A DNA stretch of 64,000 nt from NCBI RefSeq assembly GCF_016612545.1, contig NZ_JAENRY010000006.1, positions 1-64,000 of the forward strand, in the 5' to 3' direction. Source of the DNA: Streptomyces sp. MBT65 (GTDB lineage Bacteria > Actinomycetota > Actinomycetes > Streptomycetales > Streptomycetaceae). A program made the position numbers and the translations under genes. The notes under the pieces are model-generated. The model did not search any database. It was not told the DNA's origin and saw only the letters and a program-made list of their open reading frames with translations. Below, piece after piece: positions 17,217 through 25,846 of the stretch. How positions within the stretch are numbered: the first letter of the stretch is position 1; each line of letters begins with the position of its first letter.

Positions 17217-18011
17217 TCACACCGTGAACCGCCCACCGTTCGCAAGCACCACCGCCCCCACCAAGTTCGCCGCCTCCTCGCTCGCCAGAAACAGAGCGAC
17301 ATCAGCGATCTCCTCCGGCGTCGCATACGCGCGCACCCCGGGCTCGGTGAACCCCCGGCGAAGCGCCGCGGGCGTCCGCGCTGCCATCCCCGTCTCCGTC
17401 GGCCCCGGCGCCACCGTGTTGACGCGAACGCCGAACGCGATCGCCTCCTTGGCGACCGACTGGCTCACCGCGTGTGCGCCGGCTTTCGAGGCCGCGTAGT
17501 GCGGATAGCCGGCCTGGGTGTCGAAGGCCGAGGACGAACCGACCGTCACAACGGCCCCGGACCGGTGCGGCGCCATGACGCTCAGCGCCGCACGCAGAAC
17601 GTGAAACGTGCCGTCCAGGTTGACGCGCATGACGCGCCGCCACGCGTCGTCGCCGAGCCGCCCCGTGACCTCCGGCGACCGCTTCGCGACCAGTGCCTCC
17701 GCGAGCCACTCCTTGGCCACGGGGTCGTCGACTCCGGCCGCGTGCACCACGATGTCGAGCCGCCCGTGCCGCTGCACGACCTCGTCGAAGGCCCTGTCGA
17801 CCTGCGCCGGTTCGGCCACGTCGAGCGTCAGCGGGTGTGCTCGCGGCAGGTCCTTCGCGACGGCCTCCGCCGCCGGGCCGTCGACATCCGTGACGAGGAC
17901 GTCGGCCCCCTGTGCGGCCAGTCGCCGGGCGACCGCCGCGCCGATGCCGGATCCGGCGCCCGTGACGAGCGCGATCCGCCCGTCGAAGCGCCCCGCACGC
18001 TCACCACTCAT
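17217..18011 (-). CDS. SDR-family oxidoreductase
   Basis: A 264-residue SDR with TGAGSGIGAAVA, a VHAAG variant of NNAG, VGSSSAFD and catalytic YAASK. The C-terminus is VLANGGRFTV rather than the usual DGG. It is divergent from the zinc alcohol dehydrogenase at 18073, and operator E lies between them, so both may be controlled from the same site. Probably a hydroxyacyl-CoA or sec-alcohol dehydrogenase. Confidence 0.87.
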   Translation of the reverse strand: MSGERAGRFDGRIALVTGAGSGIGAAVARRLAAQGADVLVTDVDGPAAEAVAKDLPRAHPLTLDVAEPAQVDRAFDEVVQRHGRLDIVVHAAGVDDPVAKEWLAEALVAKRSPEVTGRLGDDAWRRVMRVNLDGTFHVLRAALSVMAPHRSGAVVTVGSSSAFDTQAGYPHYAASKAGAHAVSQSVAKEAIAFGVRVNTVAPGPTETGMAARTPAALRRGFTEPGVRAYATPEEIADVALFLASEEAANLVGAVVLANGGRFTV

Positions 18012-18039
18012 GCACGGTCACCATCTCATGTCCATCTCC

Positions 18040-18052
18040 TGAACTGACTTCA
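18040..18052. promoter_or_regulatory. Operator candidate E between divergent SDR and alcohol dehydrogenase
   Basis: TGAACTGACTTCA is a full match to TGAASTSASTTCA. It ends 20 bp before the alcohol dehydrogenase ATG at 18073 and 28 bp from the SDR start, so one bound dimer could block both divergent promoters. Confidence 0.7.
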
Positions 18053-18072
18053 TTTTTGTTACTCTCGCATGT

Positions 18073-19152
18073 ATGTCAACAGGCAGGAAGAGCGCGCGAG
18101 CGGTCCGGCTGACCCGTTGGGGCGGCCCACCGGTCCTCGCCGAGGTGACGCAGCCGACCCCCACGGACGAGGAGGTCCTGATCCAGGTGGAGGCGGCCGG
18201 CCTCTGCCGTTCGGACCTCCATGTCATCGACGCCCGACCGGGCGACCTCCCCTACCGGCTCCCGTTCACGCTGGGACACGAGGTCGCGGGCCGCGTGCTG
18301 CGACGCGGCCCACTGGCGACGGGACCGGCGGTCGGTGAACGCGTGATCGTCTACGGCCCCTGGGGCTGCGGGAGTTGCGCGCGGTGCGCGGCCGGGGCGG
18401 AGAACTACTGCGACCGGCGCGCCACTTTGGACGCCGGCCGGGTCGGCACCGGTGCCGGACTCGGGCGGGACGGCGGAATGGCGGACTTCCTGCTCGTGCC
18501 GTCCGGGCGGCTGCTCGTCCCGGTGGGCGACCTGGACGCCGTCCAGGCGGCGCCCCTGTCGGATGCCGGACTCACCGCCCACCACGCCGTGGCCATGGTC
18601 CGGCACGCCCTGGGGGACGGTGTGGGCGCTCATGCGGTGGTCCTCGGGGTCGGCGGCCTGGGGCACCTGGCCATCCAGATCCTGCGCGCCACGACGGCCG
18701 CGCGGATCCTGGTCGTGGACGTGCGCGAGGAGGCGCTCACCCTCGCCGACGAGTGCGGCGCGCACTTCGCCACGCTGCTGCGGCCCGACACCGCACGGGT
18801 GCTGCGGGACCGGACGGGCGGTGTCGGGGCGACGGCGGTGCTCGACTTCGTCGGCAGCGGGTCCAGTCTGGGGCTTGCGGTGGCGGTGCTGCGGGCGGGC
18901 GGAGAGCTCGCGGTCGTCGGCAGCGGGGGCGGGGAGGTGGCCGTACGCAAACCCGGCGCACTCCCTCCCGGAACGCGTGTCTCGCTGCCGTTCTGGGGGA
19001 CGCTGCCCGAACTGGAGGCGGTCGCCGCCCTCGCACGGGAGGGCGCGCTGAAGGTCGGCGTCGAGCGGTTCGCGCTGTCGTGCGCTGCGGAGGCGATCGA
19101 GAGGCTTCGCTCCGGCGAGGTGCGGGGACGCGCGGTCCTCGTGCCGGACTGA
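18073..19152 (+). CDS. Zinc-dependent alcohol dehydrogenase (MDR superfamily)
   Basis: A 359-residue medium-chain dehydrogenase. Catalytic-zinc ligands are C45 and H69/E70 (GLCRSDLH, LGHEVAG). The structural zinc uses C99, C102, C105 and C113. The NAD-binding VLGVGGLGHLAIQ lies around residues 197-209. No Shine-Dalgarno sequence is visible in the short leader, so the transcript may be leaderless or nearly so. Expected reaction: NAD-linked oxidation of an alcohol to aldehyde or ketone feeding the CoA pathway. Confidence 0.9.
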   Translation: MSTGRKSARAVRLTRWGGPPVLAEVTQPTPTDEEVLIQVEAAGLCRSDLHVIDARPGDLPYRLPFTLGHEVAGRVLRRGPLATGPAVGERVIVYGPWGCGSCARCAAGAENYCDRRATLDAGRVGTGAGLGRDGGMADFLLVPSGRLLVPVGDLDAVQAAPLSDAGLTAHHAVAMVRHALGDGVGAHAVVLGVGGLGHLAIQILRATTAARILVVDVREEALTLADECGAHFATLLRPDTARVLRDRTGGVGATAVLDFVGSGSSLGLAVAVLRAGGELAVVGSGGGEVAVRKPGALPPGTRVSLPFWGTLPELEAVAALAREGALKVGVERFALSCAAEAIERLRSGEVRGRAVLVPD

Positions 19153-19211
19153 CGGCTCGCATGGCCGAGAAACGTACCGCCGCGTCCTCTGTCGTCCACC
19201 CTCTCGACTCC

Positions 19212-19224
19212 AGAAGTGAGTTCA
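19212..19224. promoter_or_regulatory. Operator candidate F before the flavoprotein dehydrogenase
   Basis: AGAAGTGAGTTCA matches 12 of 13 positions of the shared motif and is followed by ATTAGC. It lies 47 bp upstream of the flavoprotein start at 19272. Confidence 0.65.
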
Positions 19225-19271
19225 ATTAGCGTCACATTCCAGTCGGCGACACGGAGGCGGTGTGACCCGTT

Positions 19272-20630
19272 ATGGATGCGGAGACAGTGGATCTGCTGGT
19301 GATCGGCGGCGGCATGGCAGGTCTCTCGGCCGCCGCCCGGGTGGCCGCCGAGGGCGGCTCGGTGGTGCTGGTGGAGAAGGCGGAACGCACCGGCGGCTCG
19401 GCCCGCTTCGCCGGTTTCGTGTGGACGACCCCGAGCGTCGAGGAGATGCGCCGGGTCAATCCGGACGGCGACCCGGAACTGGCCGTCGCCCTGCTGGACG
19501 GGTTCCCCGAGGGCGTGGCCTGGATCCGGTCGCTCGGCGTGGACTGCCGCCCGCAGGTGCCCGTGCTCGGCTTCGGCCGGGGCCATCAGCTCGACACGAA
19601 CCACTACCTCGACACGTGCGAGCGGCTGATCCGCGACCGGGGCCAGCAAGTCCTGACCGGCGCCTGGACCAAGTCCCTCGTGACGGAGAACGGAGTGGTC
19701 GGGGGAGCGGACATCCTGCTGGCGGACGGTTCTCCGCTCCGTATCGAGGCCGCCTGGACGCTCATCGCGACCGGCGGATTCCAGGGCGATCCGGGCCTGC
19801 GCGCCGAACACATCCACCCCCGGGCCGCCGACATCGGGCTGCGGGCCAACCCGCAAAGCAGGGGCGACGGCCTGGCGCTCGGGCGGAGCGTGGGCGCGGC
19901 GTTCGGCAAGAAGGACGCGGGGTTCTACGGCCACCTGATGCCGGCCGGCGTCTCGCTGGCCGACCCGGCGCGCTTCGTGGACCTGGCGCTCTACTACAGC
20001 GAGCACGCCCTGCTGTTCGACACGGGCGGCGAGCGCTTCGTCGACGAGACGGTCGGGGATCATCTCACCGCCATGGCACTGCTCGAACGACCGGAAGCGC
20101 GCGGCCTGTTGGTGGCCGACGCGCGCGTGCACCGGGAGTGGATCAGCGCCTCGTACGTCGAGGGCATCCCAGGAGTGGACAAGTTCCAGCTCTGCCACCG
20201 CGCCGGTGCTCGCAGCGCGGTGGCGGAAAGCCTGGAGGACTTCGCGTCGATGCCCGAGGAGTGGGGCTATCCCGGCACCGTGATCCGTGACCGTATCGAG
20301 GAGTTCAACGCCGTCGTGCGCGCGAGCGGCTGCCCGGCGCCCGGCCGCCTCCTCGACCGACAGCCGCTCGACGAGCCGCCGTTCTACGTCGTCGAAGCGG
20401 CCCCGGCGATCACGTTCACCTTCGGCGGTCTGCTGATCGACGTCGGCGCGCACGCGCTGTCGGCGGCCTCCGACGGACGGGTGCCGATCCCGGGCCTGCT
20501 GGCGGCCGGCGCAGACGCGGGCGGCCTGTACTGGCGTGCCTACGCGGGCGGTCTCGCCCCCGCGCTGGTCTTCGGCCTGGCGGCGGCACGCACCGCGCTC
20601 GCCGGGACACCGTCGGCCACCGGGCACTGA
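19272..20630 (+). CDS. FAD-binding dehydrogenase, ketosteroid-Delta1-dehydrogenase/fumarate-reductase-like
   Basis: A 452-residue flavoprotein. The N-terminal FAD dinucleotide fold is LLVIGGGMAGLSAAARVAAEGG with the VVLVEKAERTGGSARFAGF extension. A second FAD segment near the C-terminus is GLLAAGADAGGLYWRAYAGGLAPALVFG. The cap region is shorter than in true 3-ketosteroid Delta1-dehydrogenases (about 510-570 residues). Relatives desaturate cyclic ketones or reduce/oxidise alicyclic substrates. GGAGGCGG lies about 14 bases before the ATG. It forms a single-gene unit with operator F upstream. Confidence 0.82.
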   Translation: MDAETVDLLVIGGGMAGLSAAARVAAEGGSVVLVEKAERTGGSARFAGFVWTTPSVEEMRRVNPDGDPELAVALLDGFPEGVAWIRSLGVDCRPQVPVLGFGRGHQLDTNHYLDTCERLIRDRGQQVLTGAWTKSLVTENGVVGGADILLADGSPLRIEAAWTLIATGGFQGDPGLRAEHIHPRAADIGLRANPQSRGDGLALGRSVGAAFGKKDAGFYGHLMPAGVSLADPARFVDLALYYSEHALLFDTGGERFVDETVGDHLTAMALLERPEARGLLVADARVHREWISASYVEGIPGVDKFQLCHRAGARSAVAESLEDFASMPEEWGYPGTVIRDRIEEFNAVVRASGCPAPGRLLDRQPLDEPPFYVVEAAPAITFTFGGLLIDVGAHALSAASDGRVPIPGLLAAGADAGGLYWRAYAGGLAPALVFGLAAARTALAGTPSATGH

Positions 20631-20711
20631 GCCCGCCCGGTCCGTCCGGCCCGTCCGGCACAAATCCCGTGCACGAGGCTTGCCCCTCCGGCGCGACAGT
20701 GCCTAGCTTAC

Positions 20712-20724
20712 TGAAGTGAGTTCA
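20712..20724. promoter_or_regulatory. Operator candidate G before the fused ABC importer operon
   Basis: TGAAGTGAGTTCA is a full match to the shared motif, followed by CTTTAACTCA, which adds a partial second copy. It lies 78 bp upstream of the permease start at 20803. This is one of the two best-conserved copies in the locus. Confidence 0.72.
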
Positions 20725-20802
20725 CTTTAACTCAATGCCCCGTGAGGTGATCATGCTTCTCGCACATGTGGCGCGAACGCGCTCTTCCCCGAGGGAGGGA
20801 CT

Positions 20803-21672
20803 GTGAGTCAGTTCCTGCTTGTCCTGGTGAGCGGTGTGGCCAGTGGCGCCGTCTACGGCCTCATGGGTCTCGGGCTGGTGATCATCTACCGGGCCACGGA
20901 CGTCGTGAACTTCGCGATGGCGTCGCTCGCCACCCTGGGGCTGTACGTGGCGCTCTCGCTGCACGACCGTGGTGTGGCCACGATCCTCGGCGTCCTCGCC
21001 GCCGTCGTGATCACGGTGGTGGCGGGCCTGCTCGTCCGGGAGACGGTGATCCGGCCGCTGGGGCAGGGCCAGTTGTTCTCCGCGCTCGTCGTGACGATGG
21101 GCGTGTCCCTGATCGCGGAGAACGTGGCCGGATCGATCTGGGGCGACCAGCCCAAGTCCTTCCCCAGCCTGGTCGACGGGACGGTGCGCTGGTCGGGGGC
21201 CGCGGTACCGACCCAGAGTCTGCTGACGATCGGCGTCGCCGCCCTGGCGATGGCACTGGTCGGCTACCTCTTCGCCCGCACCACGCTCGGCTCGGCCATG
21301 CGTGCCGCGGCCGAATCGGCGGAGACCGCGCGCGTGGTCGGCCTCAGTTCGCAGCGGCTGGCCCGGATCTCCTGGGCGCTCGGCCTGGGCCTCGCGGCCC
21401 TCGCCGCCTGCCTTTACGCGCCCCGGTCCGGGCTGGTGCCTACCGCCCTGGTCGCGCCGCTCTTCCGGTCCTTCGCCGGCATCTTCCTGGGTGGCCTGAC
21501 CAGCATGTACGGGGCAGTACTCGGCGGGCTGACCATCGGCGTCCTGGACAACCTGGCGGCGAACTACGTCTCCGCCAGCTTCCGGGACACGTTCGTCTTC
21601 TCCTTCACCGTGCTGGTGCTGCTGATCCGCCCGCAGGGCATGTTCGGCACCCGCACCTTCCAACGGGTCTGA
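20803..21672 (+). CDS. Branched-chain-type ABC transporter permease (LivH-like)
   Basis: A 289-residue multi-pass inner-membrane permease of the HAAT family. The hallmark N-terminal segment is VASGAVYGLMGLGLVIIYRATDVVNFA and the C-terminal segments are FAGIFLGGLTSMYGAVLGGLTIG and LLIRPQGMFGT. The start is GTG with GAGGGAGGG upstream. HAAT systems carry branched-chain amino acids, amides, urea or aromatic/alicyclic acids; the last fits this locus. It is followed 12 bp later by the fused permease-ATPase gene and then the binding protein. Confidence 0.92.
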   Translation: MSQFLLVLVSGVASGAVYGLMGLGLVIIYRATDVVNFAMASLATLGLYVALSLHDRGVATILGVLAAVVITVVAGLLVRETVIRPLGQGQLFSALVVTMGVSLIAENVAGSIWGDQPKSFPSLVDGTVRWSGAAVPTQSLLTIGVAALAMALVGYLFARTTLGSAMRAAAESAETARVVGLSSQRLARISWALGLGLAALAACLYAPRSGLVPTALVAPLFRSFAGIFLGGLTSMYGAVLGGLTIGVLDNLAANYVSASFRDTFVFSFTVLVLLIRPQGMFGTRTFQRV

Positions 21673-21684
21673 GGAGTCGCATCC

Positions 21685-24210
21685 ATGGTCTTCAACCGTT
21701 CCCTCCTGGCGCGGGCCGCCCTGGGCCCGGCGGCCGGCGCGGTCCTGATGGCGTTCATGGCCTCCGGCGCGATCCCCGCGTACCAGATGTACTCGGTGGG
21801 GCTCGCGGCCGTGTACACGATCGTCATCCTGGCGGTCGGCCTGCTCGCCGGCTGGTCCGGTATCTGGTCGGTGGGCCATCCCGCGTTCTTCGCCATCGGC
21901 GCCTACTTCGCCGCGTACGGCAGCGGTCACGGCTGGTCGCTTGAGACGGTGGCCCTCGGCGCGGTCGCCGCCGGTGCCGTCCTGGGCGCCTTCCTCGGAT
22001 ACGCGGGTGCCAGGTTCTCGGTGCTCTACATCGCCCTGCTGACCCTCGCGTTCACCACGGTGACCCTGGAGCTGATCAACCGCTGGAGCAGCGTGACCGG
22101 CGGCGACCAGGGAGTGCCCGTGGTCCAGTTGCGCAGCGCACTCGGCTTCGGCACCCTCGCGGGCGGCGGCACCGAGACCCAGTACCTCGCGGTCGGCGCC
22201 GCGGCCGTCGTCCTCGCACTGGCCGTACCGGCCGCCGCCTCCGGGCTGCGGATGCGCCTGGTGGCCGCCAAGTCGCATCCCCTGGCGGCCCGTACGATCG
22301 GCATCGCCCCGGAGGCCCAGTCGGCGCTGTCGTTCGCGGTGAGCGGGGCGTGCACCTGCTTCGCGGGCGTACTGCTCGGACTGCTCACGGGGTTCGTGAG
22401 CCCGGATCCGTTCTCGCTGACGTTCGGCATCTCGCTGATCGCGGCCTGCGTGCTCGGCGGGGTCGGCACCATCGTCGGCGCCGTGGCCGGCGGCATCTAT
22501 CTGACCTGGAACCCCTCGCTCTCCTCCGCCGTGGGACTGCCCCAGCCGGTCGTGCAGGGTCTCGTGCTGATCGCGGTGCTGCTCTTCCTGCCGGGCGGAG
22601 TCGTGCCGTTCCTCGGCCGGCTCGCCGGCCGCGTCCTGCGCCGACCGAGCGCCCAACGCACGTCACCGTCCGAGGAGTCGGCGGACCCCACGTCTCCGCA
22701 ACCCCGGTCCGAGGCGGTCGGCGACGGACCCGAACTGCTGCGCCTGGAGCATGTCTCGGTCTCGTACGGTGGACTCAAAGCCCTGGAGGACGCCTCCCTG
22801 ATCGTCCGTCAGAACGAGATCCTGGCCGTCATCGGTCCCAACGGCGCCGGAAAGACAACCCTGTTGAACGCCCTGTCCGGGCTGACCGGCAACGGCAGGG
22901 TGAGCGGTACCGCCGACTTCGCCGGGCAACAGCTGCTGGGAGCCAGGGCGACCGCGCGGCGGCGGCTGGGTATCGGCCGTACGTTCCAGCACGCGGAGGT
23001 GTTCTCCGAACTCACCGTCGCGGAGAACGTGTTGTGCACCCGGCGCCGGATCACGGCCGGGCACCGGGCCGATGTCACGCGGCTGCTGCGCTCCGTCGGT
23101 CTCGCGGAAGTGGCCCAACGGCGCCCGGGAGAGCTGCCGTTCGGCCTCCAGAAGCGTCTCGACCTGGCGCGCGCGATGGCCGAGAAACCGAAGCTGCTGA
23201 TCCTGGACGAGCCGTTCGGCGGCCTCGACGCGGGCGAACGGGCGCTGTTGGCAGGGCACATCAGGCGGCTGCACGCCGACGGCACCGCGGTGGTGGTCAT
23301 CGACCACGTCCTGGACGACCTGTTCTCCGTCGCGCACCGGGTGCTCGCGTTCGACTTCGGGCGCACGATCGGCGAGGGCACCCCGGACACCGTGCTCAAG
23401 GACCCGAAGGTGCGGTCGTCGTACCTGGGAACGGTCGACGGCAGGACCCGGCCGCCCGAACGCGTGGGTGAACGGAGCATGCTCCGCCTGCACGGGGTCG
23501 GCCACACCTACGGCGGGGTGGTCGCGCTCCGGGACGTCGACCTCGATGTCCGCCAGGGCGTGGTGCTGGGCATCGCCGGAGCCAACGGAGCGGGCAAGAG
23601 CACGCTGGCCGGCATCCTGCACGGATCGCTCGAACCAGCGCGCGGGGAGCGGGAGTCGGGCGGTGCCGTCCGCACCAGCCTGGCGCCGGAAGGCCGGGCC
23701 CTGTTCAAGACGCTGTCCCTGCGCGAGAACCTCGAAGTCGCGGCGTACGCGGCGGGCATCACCGGTGCGCCGCTGCGCGAGCGGATGGAGGAGACCGTCC
23801 AGTGGTTGCCGGCGCGGCTGCGCGACCGGATGTCGGCCGCCGCCGGTGGGCTCTCGGGAGGGGAGCAGCAGATGCTCGCCATCGCCCGGGCCCTGATCGT
23901 GGCGCCGGACGTCCTGATCGTCGACGAACCCGCACTCGGACTGGCCCCCGCCCTGGTCGACGAGGTCTACGACCGGCTGACCCGGCTGGCCCACGAGGGT
24001 CTGACCGTCGTCCTGCTCGAACAACTCCTCAGCCGCGCCCTGTCCGTGTGCCACGAGGTGGCCGTACTGCACGAGGGCGTCGTCGCGGCCCAGGGGCGGC
24101 CCGGCGACCCGGAGTTCGCGGCCCTGGCGGAATCGGGGTACTTCAGCGGCGGCCGGTACTCGGCCGCTCCCACCGCGGCGACCGACTCCCGTACCTCCCC
24201 GGTGAATTGA
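21685..24210 (+). CDS. Fused LivM permease - LivG ATPase - LivF ATPase (ABC importer)
   Basis: An 841-residue three-domain protein. Residues 1-310 form a LivM-type permease (VGLLAGWSGIWSVGHPAFFAIGAY, late TM helix to FLPGGVVPFLGR). A Ser/Pro-rich linker spans 320-350. The first ATPase has Walker A GPNGAGKTT (384-392), a LivG-type signature around 484-494 (LPFGLQKRLDL in place of LSGGQ), Walker B LLILDEP (504-510) and an H-loop at VIDHV. The second has Walker A GANGAGKST (632-640), LSGGEQQ (723-729) and Walker B VLIVDEP. These subunits are normally three separate proteins. Fusion fixes a 1:1:1 ratio. No frameshift or stop interrupts the fusion. Confidence 0.93.
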   Translation: MVFNRSLLARAALGPAAGAVLMAFMASGAIPAYQMYSVGLAAVYTIVILAVGLLAGWSGIWSVGHPAFFAIGAYFAAYGSGHGWSLETVALGAVAAGAVLGAFLGYAGARFSVLYIALLTLAFTTVTLELINRWSSVTGGDQGVPVVQLRSALGFGTLAGGGTETQYLAVGAAAVVLALAVPAAASGLRMRLVAAKSHPLAARTIGIAPEAQSALSFAVSGACTCFAGVLLGLLTGFVSPDPFSLTFGISLIAACVLGGVGTIVGAVAGGIYLTWNPSLSSAVGLPQPVVQGLVLIAVLLFLPGGVVPFLGRLAGRVLRRPSAQRTSPSEESADPTSPQPRSEAVGDGPELLRLEHVSVSYGGLKALEDASLIVRQNEILAVIGPNGAGKTTLLNALSGLTGNGRVSGTADFAGQQLLGARATARRRLGIGRTFQHAEVFSELTVAENVLCTRRRITAGHRADVTRLLRSVGLAEVAQRRPGELPFGLQKRLDLARAMAEKPKLLILDEPFGGLDAGERALLAGHIRRLHADGTAVVVIDHVLDDLFSVAHRVLAFDFGRTIGEGTPDTVLKDPKVRSSYLGTVDGRTRPPERVGERSMLRLHGVGHTYGGVVALRDVDLDVRQGVVLGIAGANGAGKSTLAGILHGSLEPARGERESGGAVRTSLAPEGRALFKTLSLRENLEVAAYAAGITGAPLRERMEETVQWLPARLRDRMSAAAGGLSGGEQQMLAIARALIVAPDVLIVDEPALGLAPALVDEVYDRLTRLAHEGLTVVLLEQLLSRALSVCHEVAVLHEGVVAAQGRPGDPEFAALAESGYFSGGRYSAAPTAATDSRTSPVN

Positions 24211-24258
24211 CAGCTCGTACCGAACCCGCACCGAACCCTGTACCGAACGAGGTGGACC

Positions 24259-25467
24259 GTGTTCCGGACCCAGAGAAAACTCCGCCGCGCCACGGGCGCG
24301 ATGGCCGTCATGGCCGCGGTGGCACTCACCGCCAACGCCTGTGCCGGCCAGGACTCCGCGACTGCCGGTGGCAGTTCCTCCGAGATCCACATCGGCGCGT
24401 GGCTCCCTCTTTCCGGCGCCACCGCGACCTACGGCGTGGGTGAGAAGGCGGGCGGCGACGCGTACTTCAAGATGGTCAACGCCCAAGGCGGCATCAACGG
24501 CCGCAAGATCACCTGGACCGTCAAGGACAACGCGGCCGATCCACAGCAGACCGTGCAGATCGCACGCGAACTGGTCGGCCAGGACAAGGTCGTGGCCATC
24601 GTCAACGCGAACGGCACATCGCAGGCGGAGGCGGCCTTTCCGTTCGTCCTCAACCAGTCCAAGGTGCCGGTCCTCAACGAGGTCGGCGGTTCCGCGTCCT
24701 GGTACGAGCCGCCGCGCTCCGGGCTGTTCGGCACCCAGACCCTCTACGAGGACCAGGCGGCGGCGCTCGCCGCGTGGGCGGTGCAGGACGGCGCGAAGAA
24801 GATCCTAGTGGTCCACAGCGACCCGGCCGCGTTCGTGAACGTGGCCAAGCAGGTGGAGCCTGTCGCGAAGAAGCTCGACCCCTCGGTCGAGGTCGACCGG
24901 CTGCCGGTCAAGTACCAGACCACCGACTACACCCCGGTGATCAGCAAGGTGAAGGCCGCGAAGACGCAGGCGGTGGTCCTGATCCTCACCTCGCCCGAGG
25001 CCGCCGCCTTCCTCAAGGAGGCCAAGCTCCAGGGCGTGTCCCTGCCCACCTACGCCTACGCGCCGGTGGCCGCCGAGTCGACGGTCGCGCTGGCCAAGGA
25101 CGCCGCCGAGGGGCTCAAGGCCGTACAACTGGTGAAGGCGCCCTCCGACGACGACCCGGCGGTGAAGGAGTTCCGGACCGCCATGGCCAAGTACGAGCCC
25201 GGTCAGGACGCCGGGTTCCTCGCGCTGTGGGGCTGGAGCAACGCGAAGGTGTTCGCCGAGATCGCGAAGACCATCAAGGGGCCCGTCACGTCCAAGGCCA
25301 TCATCACGGCGTACGAGAAGGCGTCTTCCGTGGATCCCGGGGTGTCGCCGGTGATGAAGTTCAGCGCGAGCGATCACCTCGGCACGCGCAGTGTGCAGCG
25401 CGTGGTCGTGAAGAACGGCGTGTGGACGTCCGTCGGTGACTTCTACACGCCCCCGGGCCGCGACTGA
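24259..25467 (+). CDS. ABC transporter substrate-binding lipoprotein (HAAT family)
   Basis: A 402-residue periplasmic-binding-fold protein with a lipoprotein signal: a basic N-terminus, hydrophobic segment and lipobox LTANAC with the lipidated Cys at residue 28. The mature part starts EIHIGAWLPLSGATATYGVGEKAGG, typical of Leu/Ile/Val-binding-type receptors, and contains DNAADPQQTVQIARELV and NGTSQAEAAFPF. The GTG start has GAGGTGG upstream. It is the last gene of the importer operon and delivers the unknown substrate to the LivH/fused-permease complex. Confidence 0.9.
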   Translation: MFRTQRKLRRATGAMAVMAAVALTANACAGQDSATAGGSSSEIHIGAWLPLSGATATYGVGEKAGGDAYFKMVNAQGGINGRKITWTVKDNAADPQQTVQIARELVGQDKVVAIVNANGTSQAEAAFPFVLNQSKVPVLNEVGGSASWYEPPRSGLFGTQTLYEDQAAALAAWAVQDGAKKILVVHSDPAAFVNVAKQVEPVAKKLDPSVEVDRLPVKYQTTDYTPVISKVKAAKTQAVVLILTSPEAAAFLKEAKLQGVSLPTYAYAPVAAESTVALAKDAAEGLKAVQLVKAPSDDDPAVKEFRTAMAKYEPGQDAGFLALWGWSNAKVFAEIAKTIKGPVTSKAIITAYEKASSVDPGVSPVMKFSASDHLGTRSVQRVVVKNGVWTSVGDFYTPPGRD

Positions 25468-25657
25468 ATGTTCCCCTCAGGAACCGTGGTCGGTGCGGGG
25501 TGAGGGAGGTGGCAGCGGACAGGGCTGCTATCGGGAACAGAGTGACACCAGCCGGTAGTTCGTCCGCGCTCCGTTCACGCTGGGCTCCATACCTCAGCGG
25601 TAGCGAATGTCGGTTCGGCATCCATGACATGGAGGCAACTGCGAGAACGGCGCCTCT

Positions 25658-25846
25658 ATGGCATCGGCTGCGGTGATGCCGTGGTTGTTCTGGAATTGGA
25701 TCGGACGGTCCCAGGAGGAGATACAGGTTCGTGAGGACTGGATGACAGAGGCACGGTTCGGTGAGGTGAAGGGGTACGACGGGGCGCCGTTGACCGCTCC
25801 TGAGCTGCCTCCGGTGGCGTTGAAGCCGCGGGGGAGAGTGCGCTGA
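25658..25846 (+). pseudogene. Pirin-family protein, C-terminal fragment
   Basis: A 62-codon open stretch ends with FWNWIGRSQEEI, FGEVKGYDGAPL, APELPPVAL and KPRGRVR, the pattern of actinobacterial pirin C-termini (cupin-fold quercetinase-like proteins). The N-terminal cupin domains with the metal-binding His cluster are absent; upstream sequence in all frames is non-coding. It therefore looks like the tail of a deleted gene, left in a decayed stretch next to IS debris. Confidence 0.6.

Noticed and set aside
18630..20663. Long open frame antisense to the alcohol dehydrogenase and flavoprotein genes
   Set aside because: High-GC mirror frame: Arg/Gly/His/Pro-rich translation, no ribosome-binding site, no family motif, while the opposite strand has complete motif-bearing genes.
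20722..24486. Two very long open frames antisense to the fused importer
   Set aside because: Low-complexity charged translations without domains; the sense strand encodes clear ABC transporter motifs over the same stretch.
1149..25467. Steroid or cholesterol catabolic cluster
   Set aside because: The Delta1-dehydrogenase-like flavoprotein, SCP2-type thiolase and tandem NTF2 proteins are suggestive, but there is no KshAB, HsaABCD, P450 or Mce system, and the flavoprotein is too short for a true ketosteroid dehydrogenase.
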